From: DATCVA01 sp036567205
GTDB taxonomy: Bacteria > Pseudomonadota > Gammaproteobacteria > Burkholderiales > Burkholderiaceae_B
DNA length: 14,618 nt
Reading direction: 5' to 3'
NCBI GenBank assembly: GCA_036567205.1
Contig: DATCVA010000219.1
Coordinates: 1-14,618, forward strand
The notes under the pieces are model-generated. The model ran no database searches. It was not told the origin of the DNA and saw only the letters and a list, made by a program, of their open reading frames with translations. The position numbers and the translations under genes were made by a program. Of this stretch, positions 7,108-13,250 are shown one piece after another. Positions within the stretch are counted from its first letter, which is position 1. Each line of letters begins with the position of its first letter.

Positions 7108-8271
7108 CTATTGAATCGCTCTTATCTTCCATGTTCCTTTGTCGAGGATTAGCTCTCGATCAACGGTAAATTCATCCAGGTTGTGCGACTGGCCAGGTAA
7201 AATCTGCACTACTATCTCGCCTGCCTCTCGCAGTTCTTGCAACACCTCGACCAAAAGCGGATCGGTACCCCACGGAGCGCTGATCGCCTTGGCAAGCGGA
7301 GCCGGAGCCAGGCCTGACGACAACTTGCGCAGATCGAGGCTGAAGCCGGTGGCGGGGCGGACGCGACCAAAGGCCTTGCCGATACCATCGTAACGGCCGC
7401 CCTTGACTAACGCGTCGTGCCAGCCCTCGGCGTAAATCGAAAACACGACACCCGAGTGGTAGCCATAACCGCTACCCATATCCGCCAGATCAATACCAAA
7501 CTCGTACCCGGGCAAGGCGTCCATGAGTGTTTGGAGATCGGCCAGAGCGGCATGCACGGCCGGCAGCGCGGGCAATGCCTGGCGCGCCCTGGCAATAACC
7601 TGGGCCCCGCCATATAGCGACGGCAAAACTAATAATGCCTGCATGCTGACGGGCCGGACATCGGGCAAACGCTTACCCAATTCAGTCAAACCGGGTACAT
7701 CCTTGATGCTAAGCAACTCGGCGATTTCGCTGGCAACACCTGCCAGGGCGGGGTCGGAATCGATAATTGCCCGAACGACGCCTGGATGATTCAAATCAAG
7801 GCGCGCGTGCTTTACCCCCGCCTTCCTGACGCTTTGAAACGCCAGTTGAATAATTTCAATGTCGGCTTCGACACCAGCATGGCCGAAGAGCTCTACACCT
7901 ATTTGCAATAGCTCGCGATCAGAGAAAAGCCCTGCCGGACGCGCATGCAAAACAGTTCCGCAATAACAAAGACGGGTTACACCTTCGCGATTAAGCAAAT
8001 GCGCATCGATGCGGGAGACCTGGGGCGTAATATCGGCGCGTACGCCCAAAGTGCGGCCTGACAATTGATCGATAAGCTTGCAGGTGCGCAAATTTAAATC
8101 GCTGCCTGTTCCCGAAAGCAAGGAGTCTATGTACTCTACCAGCGGGGGAGCAACCAGCTCGAATCCGTAGGTTCGGTACAAATCCAATAAATCGCGCCGC
8201 AACTCTTCGATGCGGCGCGCCTCGGCAGGGAGAATATCGGCCAGACTTTCTGGCAACAACCAATTGGACAT
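7108..8271 (-). CDS. hisZ: ATP phosphoribosyltransferase regulatory subunit HisZ
   Basis: Catalytically inactive paralogue of histidyl-tRNA synthetase. It joins the short form of HisG to make an active, histidine-feedback-regulated ATP phosphoribosyltransferase, the first step of histidine synthesis. The 387-aa protein opens MSNWLLPESLADILPAEARR and keeps a class II synthetase-like core: RTYGFELVAPPLVEYIDSL at about 33-51, GVRADITPQVSRIDAHLL at about 76-93, and a motif-2-like GVTRLCYCGTVLHARP at about 97-112. The C-terminal anticodon-binding domain of true HisRS is absent. I prefer the second of two adjacent ATGs (8271), with AGGG 7 nt upstream; 8274 is also possible. The longer frame to 8316 would start inside a terminator hairpin. 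No hisG is in this window. The setting hflC-hisZ-purA is familiar from betaproteobacteria. Confidence 0.96.
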   Translation of the reverse strand: MSNWLLPESLADILPAEARRIEELRRDLLDLYRTYGFELVAPPLVEYIDSLLSGTGSDLNLRTCKLIDQLSGRTLGVRADITPQVSRIDAHLLNREGVTRLCYCGTVLHARPAGLFSDRELLQIGVELFGHAGVEADIEIIQLAFQSVRKAGVKHARLDLNHPGVVRAIIDSDPALAGVASEIAELLSIKDVPGLTELGKRLPDVRPVSMQALLVLPSLYGGAQVIARARQALPALPAVHAALADLQTLMDALPGYEFGIDLADMGSGYGYHSGVVFSIYAEGWHDALVKGGRYDGIGKAFGRVRPATGFSLDLRKLSSGLAPAPLAKAISAPWGTDPLLVEVLQELREAGEIVVQILPGQSHNLDEFTVDRELILDKGTWKIRAIQ

Positions 8272-8314
8272 CATGCGGCCCTGAAAAATACCATTGCAAA
8301 TGTAGCAGCCAAAC

Positions 8315-8351
8315 AAAAAGCGACTTGGGGCGTAAGCCCGCCAAGTCGCTT
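8315..8351 (-). terminator. Intrinsic terminator between hflC and hisZ
   Basis: On the minus strand AAGCGACTTGG (8351-8341) pairs perfectly over 11 bp with the opposite arm at 8328-8318. An inner GGC/GCC stem is present, and a run of five T (8319-8315) follows. It is strong enough to end the der-hflC transcript. A candidate promoter lies just upstream of it, so it may instead or also act as an attenuator in the hisZ leader. Confidence 0.82.
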
Positions 8352-8376
8352 GCGGAAGTAATCAAACTTACGGCAT

Positions 8377-8405
8377 ATTGTACCGTGTTACAGCACTATT
8401 CCCAA
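8377..8405 (-). promoter_or_regulatory. Candidate sigma-70 promoter for hisZ-purA
   Basis: On the minus strand TTGGGA (8405-8400; 4 of 6) is followed after exactly 17 nt by TACAAT (8382-8377; 5 of 6). It lies in the hflC-hisZ gap and would start transcription near 8370, about 100 nt before the hisZ ATG. The terminator hairpin at 8351-8315 would then be inside its leader. This is the best promoter match in the window. Confidence 0.55.
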
Positions 8406-8437
8406 ATGGCCAATCGGATGTGTAGCAGATTGGCCAT
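8406..8437 (-). repeat. Perfect 10-bp inverted repeat just after hflC
   Basis: ATGGCCAATC at 8406-8415 and GATTGGCCAT at 8428-8437 are perfect reverse complements around a 12-nt loop. The hairpin begins 8 nt after the hflC stop. On the minus strand it is followed by TTTGGGAATAG, which is not a real U-tract. It could stabilise the 3' end of hflC mRNA, or, as it abuts the candidate -35 of hisZ, be an operator-like site. Confidence 0.7.
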
Positions 8438-8445
8438 GCCGAAGC

Positions 8446-9333
8446 TTAGGGTGTTACAGGCTTAGCCCCCTGCGGGGAGTTCCAGAACTTGAAAAAGTCG
8501 GACTTGGGACTAAGCACCAGCGTATCGTTCGGTTGCGAGAACGCAGTCCGATAGCTTTCAAGACTTTTATAGAGGCTGTAAAACTCGGGATTCTTGCCGT
8601 AAGCCTCGGCATAAATGGCCGAGGCCTTGCCATCGCCCTCGCCCTTTATGGCCTGCGCCTGTGCATAGGCCTTGGCTATAAGTTCCTGACGTTGACGATC
8701 GGCCTGGGCACGAATTTTTTCACTATCGGCAGCGCCGGTTGCACGTAAGCGGTTAGCCTCTTCTTTGCGCTCTGCTTCCATTCGGCGATACACGGACTCG
8801 GAAATTTCCGGTGCAAAATCGATACGGCGCAAACGCACGTCAACCACTTCAACACCCAACGGCTTTGCCCTGGTGTCAACCGTTTGCAGCATCTCTACCA
8901 TGATGGCGCCACGTTCGTTCGATACAACCTCTTTAACGGTACGTACGTTAACCGACGCGTTAAGCGCATCGCGAATTTGGGCCTGCAAACGCTCTTCGGC
9001 TGCACGCGTATTGGCGCCGAACGTTACATAAAACAGACGCGGGTCAATAATGCGCCATTTGACAAAAGAATCAATTAGCAGATTTTTCTTTTCAGCCGTT
9101 TGAATGCGCTCGGGATCCTTTGATTCGATAGTTTGCAGACGCTTGTCCAGCAAGACTACGTTCTGGAACGGTGGCGGCAATTTAAAATATAAGCCAGGTT
9201 CTGTAATTGTTTCGCGCACCTCACCCAAAGCGAAGACCAGCGCGGCGTCGCGCTCACGCACCACGAATACACAAGAAGAAAGAACAGCCAAAGCAATAAC
9301 CAGGCCGACTAGATATGGAAAAAAACGTTGCAT
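8446..9333 (-). CDS. hflC: HflC, subunit of the HflKC membrane complex
   Basis: Band-7/SPFH-family inner-membrane protein. With HflK it forms a large periplasmic cage around the FtsH protease and modulates degradation of membrane proteins. Start is the ATG at 9333 (MQRFFPYLVG), with AGAGG 6 nt upstream, giving 295 aa; the extra frame to 9477 lies inside hflK. One N-terminal membrane segment is at about residues 5-25, followed by the SPFH domain from VVRERDAALVFALGEVRET and a long charged helical stretch at about 180-240 (RRMEAERKEEANRLRATG ... RAQADRQRQELIAKAYAQAQ), which is probably coiled coil. It lies 13 bp after hflK, so the two are co-transcribed and made together. It is somewhat shorter than the 334-aa E. 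coli protein. Confidence 0.96.
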   Translation of the reverse strand: MQRFFPYLVGLVIALAVLSSCVFVVRERDAALVFALGEVRETITEPGLYFKLPPPFQNVVLLDKRLQTIESKDPERIQTAEKKNLLIDSFVKWRIIDPRLFYVTFGANTRAAEERLQAQIRDALNASVNVRTVKEVVSNERGAIMVEMLQTVDTRAKPLGVEVVDVRLRRIDFAPEISESVYRRMEAERKEEANRLRATGAADSEKIRAQADRQRQELIAKAYAQAQAIKGEGDGKASAIYAEAYGKNPEFYSLYKSLESYRTAFSQPNDTLVLSPKSDFFKFWNSPQGAKPVTP

Positions 9334-9346
9334 GGAAGGCCTCTGG

Positions 9347-10660
9347 TTAGCGTGAGTAACGATTCTTTGACAATGAATCTTGTGACGACGCTGGCGAGCC
9401 GTACGGGTTGCCCCGAACAGGTGATGAACTGGCGCCTGCCTTTGTAGCAGGCGTATTTGCTGCGGCAGCTGCAGCACCAGTTGTCGTCACCACGGAGTCC
9501 GAAGGTTGCCGTGAAACCTGGCTCATGATTTTATCGAGCGGCAAATACAGCATATTGTTGCTGGCTTGCGAGTCGATCATGATTTTGCCGGATTTTTCAA
9601 GAATCTCCTGCATGGTCGACAAATACAGACGCTCGCGAGTAACGCCAGGCGCCTTCGCAAACTCGGCTTCTATACTGCTAAAGCGTGCCGTGTCGCCCAA
9701 TGCGTCGCCCGTTACAGTGGCGCGATACCCCTCGGCCTCTTGCAGCATGCGGGCGACCCGCCCTTCCGCTTCCGGAAGCACTTGACTGGCATACGCATTA
9801 CCTTCGTTGATTTGGCGCTCACGATCCTGACCGGCCTTGACCGCATCGTCGAACGCGGCCTGAACCTGCTCTGGCGGCTGTACGTTTTGAATAGCCACAG
9901 TGCTGATCTGAATACCCGTCTGGTAGCGGTCAAGAATGTCTTGCGCGAACCGCTGCACTTTCGCGGCGATTTCCGTACGTCCGGAATACAAAACCGAATC
10001 CATAGGCTGCTGGCCTACAACTTCGCGCATGGCTGTTTCGGCCGCCTGGCGAACGGATTCGTCTGGCTGGCTGGTTTTAAACAGGTAATCGGGAGCCCCG
10101 TTGGGCATAAGCCGGTACTGCACCACAAATTGCAAATCAACGATATTTTCATCCGTTGTCAGCATCAGTGATTCGGGCAATACTTTATTGCGCGACGTAC
10201 CGCGAAAACCCACTTCGAACGTGCGCAACTGCGCAATATTGACAGATTGATGCGCTTCGATAGGGTACGGCAAACGCCACTGAAGACCCGGAGCCAGCGT
10301 TTTAGTGTACTGACCAAACCGGGTCACTACCGCTACCTGTCCCTCTTGTACCACCACAAAACCGCTGGCCAGCCAAAGAGCGATAACAATCAGCGCAATA
10401 ACGCCGACCATTTTGGGCGAACCTTTCGGCATTTGCATTGGCGTACCGCCACCATTGCTTCCTCCGCCGAAATTGCCGCCTCCACGCTTGGTCTTGCGGC
10501 CAAACAACGCGCCAAGACGATTATTGAAATCGCGCCAGACCTCGTCGAGGTCGGGCGGGCCATCGCCTTTATTTGGCCGGCGCGGCGGCTCTGAACCATT
10601 GTTGTTGCCACGACCCCAGCCCGGGTCATTTAAATTAAACATTTTCGATATTAAACGCAT
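9347..10660 (-). CDS. hflK: HflK, subunit of the HflKC membrane complex
   Basis: Partner of HflC in the SPFH/Band-7 complex that regulates FtsH. I start it at the ATG at 10660 (MRLISKMFNLNDPGWG), preceded by GGGA 4 nt upstream, giving 437 aa. The ATG at 10642 (MFNLND) is an alternative without a good ribosome binding site. The N-terminus has the usual HflK Asn/Gly/Pro-rich segment with GPPDLDEVWRDF (about residues 34-45) and a Gly-rich stretch (about 59-73). One membrane helix follows at about 84-103, then the SPFH domain from VVVQEGQVAVVTRFGQY, and an EGRVARMLQEAEGYRA coiled region. The C-terminal tail is Ala/Ser/Thr-rich and low in complexity. The 5' end overlaps the 3' end of hflX by 26 bp. 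Confidence 0.96.
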   Translation of the reverse strand: MRLISKMFNLNDPGWGRGNNNGSEPPRRPNKGDGPPDLDEVWRDFNNRLGALFGRKTKRGGGNFGGGSNGGGTPMQMPKGSPKMVGVIALIVIALWLASGFVVVQEGQVAVVTRFGQYTKTLAPGLQWRLPYPIEAHQSVNIAQLRTFEVGFRGTSRNKVLPESLMLTTDENIVDLQFVVQYRLMPNGAPDYLFKTSQPDESVRQAAETAMREVVGQQPMDSVLYSGRTEIAAKVQRFAQDILDRYQTGIQISTVAIQNVQPPEQVQAAFDDAVKAGQDRERQINEGNAYASQVLPEAEGRVARMLQEAEGYRATVTGDALGDTARFSSIEAEFAKAPGVTRERLYLSTMQEILEKSGKIMIDSQASNNMLYLPLDKIMSQVSRQPSDSVVTTTGAAAAAANTPATKAGASSSPVRGNPYGSPASSQDSLSKNRYSR

Positions 10661-11732
10661 TATTTCCCGCGATCTGACCTGATTCGACAATTGCCCCACG
10701 CAAACCGTCTAAACCGGCGCGCTTTAGAGCGCTAACAAACACTCGCGCAATGTTACCATGTTCATTGCGCTCCACTCGGGGCTCGTAGCCCGCTTCATCT
10801 ATTTTGTTATATACCAGAATCCTGGGGATTTCATCGGCACCGATGTCGGCCAAAACCTTATCCACCTCTGCAATCTGCTCGTCGCGTTGTGCACTTGAAG
10901 CATCGACTACATGCAATAACAAGTCGGCCTGAACCGTTTCTTCAAGCGTGGCCCGGAAAGCCGCAATTAGGGTAGGAGGCAAATCACGGATAAATCCTAC
11001 CGTGTCTGAAATAACCACCTGACCTGCGCCCTCGAACCATATCCGGCGCGTCGTCGTATCCAGCGTAGCGAAAAGCTGGTCTGCCTCATAGGCCCCGGCA
11101 CGCGTCAACGCGTTGAACAGTGTGGATTTACCAGCGTTGGTATAGCCCACTAAAGACACCGATAAAATACCGCCGCGCGAACGCGCCCGCCGCTGAGTGG
11201 TGCGTTGACGCTGAACACGCTCAAGGCGCTCTTTTAGCAGGCGCACTTTGTCGCCAATCATGCGCCGGTCCATTTCGAGCTGGGCTTCGCCCGGCCCGCG
11301 CATTCCAATACCGCCACGCTGCCGCTCGAGGTGGCTCCACATTCGAGTAAGACGGGTAGACAGATGCTGCAACTGCGCCAGCTCGACCTGCAGCTTACCT
11401 TCATGGCTTTTAGCGCGCAGAGCGAAAATATCAAGGATGAGCGCCACACGATCGACCACCCGCCGATTAAAACCGCGCTCGAGATTACGCTGTTGCGCCG
11501 GCGTAAGCGGTTGGTCGAACAGGATAATGTCGGCTTCGGCCTCATCGGCCATTAAAACGCCTTCCTGAAGTTTTCCGGAACCGATAAAATAGGCTGCATC
11601 AGGTCTTGAACGGCGCGCAATCAGCGTACCTACGATCTGGGCCCCCGCGCCTTTGGCCAGCATGACAAATTCGTCAGCATGAGCCTGGAAGTCGGGATTA
11701 CCTAAATCGACGCTTACGATTAACGCTTTCAT
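10635..11732 (-). CDS. hflX: Ribosome-associated GTPase HflX
   Basis: GTPase that binds the large ribosomal subunit and, in E. coli, splits stalled ribosomes during heat shock. Start is the ATG at 11732 (MKALIVSVDLG), with AAGG 5 nt upstream, giving 365 aa; the longer frame begins inside a hairpin. The HflX N-terminal domain occupies about residues 1-130 (AYFIGSGKLQEG, LFDQPLTPAQQRNLE). A helical linker carries the family motif RQRGGIGMRGPGEAQLE at about 138-154. The G domain has the P-loop GYTNAGKS at 197-204, the switch I region around TLDTTTRR, G3 DTVGF at 243-247 and G4 NKID at 309-312. It follows hfq across a 77-bp gap holding a long hairpin, and its 3' end overlaps hflK. Confidence 0.97.
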   Translation of the reverse strand: MKALIVSVDLGNPDFQAHADEFVMLAKGAGAQIVGTLIARRSRPDAAYFIGSGKLQEGVLMADEAEADIILFDQPLTPAQQRNLERGFNRRVVDRVALILDIFALRAKSHEGKLQVELAQLQHLSTRLTRMWSHLERQRGGIGMRGPGEAQLEMDRRMIGDKVRLLKERLERVQRQRTTQRRARSRGGILSVSLVGYTNAGKSTLFNALTRAGAYEADQLFATLDTTTRRIWFEGAGQVVISDTVGFIRDLPPTLIAAFRATLEETVQADLLLHVVDASSAQRDEQIAEVDKVLADIGADEIPRILVYNKIDEAGYEPRVERNEHGNIARVFVSALKRAGLDGLRGAIVESGQIAGNNAFNIENV

Positions 11733-11744
11733 AGAGGCCTTATA

Positions 11745-11788
11745 AATGAAATGCCCGCCGGCACTGAGCACACGGCGGGCGTTTCATT
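11745..11788 (-). promoter_or_regulatory. Long intercistronic hairpin between hfq and hflX
   Basis: The arms 11745-11760 and 11773-11788 pair over 16 positions: seven A/T-rich pairs (AATGAAA/TTTCATT), one G-T wobble, then eight G/C pairs (GCCCGCCG/CGGCGGGC), around a 12-nt loop. On the minus strand the stem is followed by TATAAGG, not a U-tract, so it is a poor intrinsic terminator although T residues lie in its 3' arm. It ends 3 nt before the AAGG that serves hflX. It could be a partial terminator that lowers hflX-hflKC relative to hfq, a stabiliser of hfq mRNA, or a structure that controls ribosome access to hflX. Confidence 0.75.
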
Positions 11789-11809
11789 AGGCGGGAAACC
11801 AGACTGAGT

Positions 11810-12046
11810 TTACTCAGCCGCTTCATCCACCTGAAAATTAACTGGGCGAGCCGGCACAACGGTAGAAATAGCGTGCTTATATACCATTTGTGTTACGGTG
11901 TTGCGCAACAATACGACGTATTGGTCAAACGACTCTACCTGTCCTTGCAGTTTAATCCCATTGACAAGGTAGATTGATACGGGCACGTGATCCTTACGTA
12001 AAGCATTTAAAAACGGATCTTGTAGTGTTTGCCCTTTATTGCTCAT
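11810..12046 (-). CDS. hfq: RNA chaperone Hfq
   Basis: Hexameric Sm-like protein that pairs small RNAs with mRNAs and controls mRNA stability and translation. It is 78 aa, the short form usual in betaproteobacteria, against 102 aa in E. coli. The Sm1 motif is at about residues 8-50 (LQDPFLNALRKDHVPVSIYL, NGIKLQGQVESFDQYVVLL), and Sm2 contains YKHAIST at about 56-62. The C-terminal tail is very short and acidic (VDEAAE). The ATG at 12046 has GGAG 8 nt upstream. The order hfq-hflX-hflK-hflC is the classic one. The 121-bp gap upstream separates it from hisC; I see no convincing promoter there, although the gap carries two direct GTACAC repeats. Confidence 0.98.
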   Translation of the reverse strand: MSNKGQTLQDPFLNALRKDHVPVSIYLVNGIKLQGQVESFDQYVVLLRNTVTQMVYKHAISTVVPARPVNFQVDEAAE

Positions 12047-12167
12047 TGGCTTAGCTCCAATTGTGTTGTTATTTAAAATGGTGTACCTGAAACGTGTACT
12101 TTACAGGGTTTTCCCTTGCTGTGCCACGAAACGGGTCCGCTTTGGTGTATATTTTTGTGCTCGCGAA

Positions 12168-13250
12168 TTAACGGCCCTTATTTAATATTTGAGCCAGCAC
12201 GGTACATAGACGCTCGCAATCGGCCAGAGTTCCCACGGTAATACGTAAAAACCGGTCAATGCGCGGCAAATTAAAATGACGCACCAAAATACCGTTCTCG
12301 CGCAAAGACCGGCTAAGATCTTGGCCCGAGTGGCCCGAGTGACGGGCAAACACAAAATTAGCTTTGCTCGGCAGCACATCAAACCCTAAATCGTGCAAAC
12401 CTTGCACCATTTGGTCTCGGGCGCTTATAACAGCCTGGCGAGCCTGTTCAAAGTAATCGGTATCCTGAATAGAGGCCAGGGCGCCTGCTTGCGCCAGCCG
12501 GTCAAGAGGATACGAGTTGAAACTGTCTTTGACACGTGTAAGTCCCTCTATGACACGCGTGCTGGCCATGGCAAAACCAACCCGCAAACCAGCCAGCGAG
12601 CGTGATTTGGACAAAGTCTGTATAACGACCAGATTGTCGTAGCGATCCAGCAGCGACACAGCCGATGCCGCGCCAAAATCGACGTACGCTTCGTCGATAA
12701 CGACTGGTGTATCTGGATTAGCCGCAGCAATCTGCTCGATCTCGTCCAGAGAAAGCGCAATACCGGTAGGCGCGTTGGGATTGGCAAAAATTATACCGGC
12801 AGGTGCAACAGCTCGTGGAGCAGTGTAGTCGGACACCCGAATCCGGAAACTGTCGTCCAGGGGAATAATTTCATGCGCTACGTTGTATAAACGGCAATAG
12901 GTCGGATAAAAACTATAGGTAATGTCGGGCATCAGCAATGGACGCCCGGCGCGCCTGAACAACCCATTAAAAACATGCGCCAGAATTTCGTCTGAACCGT
13001 TACCCACAAAAACCTGATCGGGCCGTACTGCATTAAGCTTTGCTATTGCCGCACGCAAGGCAACAGAGTCGTAATCGGGGTATAAACGCAGCCGATCGTC
13101 GGTAGCCGCCTTGATGGCTTCAATAGCCTTGGGTGACGGCCCATAAGGATGCTCGTTAGTATTTAACTTAAGCAAATCGGCCGCCTTGGGCTGTTCGCCC
13201 GGCGTATAAGGTGCTAGATCCGCGACATGGTCGCTCCAGAAACGGCTCAC
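12168..13250 (-). CDS. hisC: Histidinol-phosphate aminotransferase
   Basis: PLP-dependent class I/II aminotransferase that converts imidazole acetol phosphate and glutamate to histidinol phosphate and 2-oxoglutarate. It is 360 aa, near the family norm. Features seen: KLNTNEHPYGPSP at about 28-40, GNGSDEILAHV at about 83-93, NPNAPTG at 157-163, the PLP-ring Asp186 in VVIDEAYVDF, the Schiff-base Lys215 in QTLSKSRSLAGLRVGFA, and an Arg of the phosphate-binding site (R223). The start is GTG at 13250, immediately after the der TGA (TGAGTG), with AGGGG 6 nt upstream inside the end of der. Translation is probably coupled to der. As it stands apart from other his genes, it could be a second copy or one with broader aromatic-amino-acid use; the sequence alone cannot tell. 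Confidence 0.94.
   Translation of the reverse strand: MSRFWSDHVADLAPYTPGEQPKAADLLKLNTNEHPYGPSPKAIEAIKAATDDRLRLYPDYDSVALRAAIAKLNAVRPDQVFVGNGSDEILAHVFNGLFRRAGRPLLMPDITYSFYPTYCRLYNVAHEIIPLDDSFRIRVSDYTAPRAVAPAGIIFANPNAPTGIALSLDEIEQIAAANPDTPVVIDEAYVDFGAASAVSLLDRYDNLVVIQTLSKSRSLAGLRVGFAMASTRVIEGLTRVKDSFNSYPLDRLAQAGALASIQDTDYFEQARQAVISARDQMVQGLHDLGFDVLPSKANFVFARHSGHSGQDLSRSLRENGILVRHFNLPRIDRFLRITVGTLADCERLCTVLAQILNKGR

Noticed and set aside
8272..8316. Longer HisZ beginning MFGCYICNG
   Set aside because: Its start codon lies in the U-tract of the terminator hairpin, and the family begins at (M)SNWLLPE.
9334..9477. 48-residue N-terminal extension of HflC
   Set aside because: It overlaps the hflK coding end, has no homology I recognise, and the ATG at 9333 has a good ribosome binding site followed by the expected membrane segment.
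9566..10171. A 201-codon plus-strand frame opposite hflK
   Set aside because: Fully antisense to hflK, with no domain, ribosome binding site or conservation argument.
12110..12135. Possible sigma-54 site (TGGCAC) upstream of hfq
   Set aside because: The GC element needed at the fixed spacing (TTGC) is absent, so the match is only half a site.
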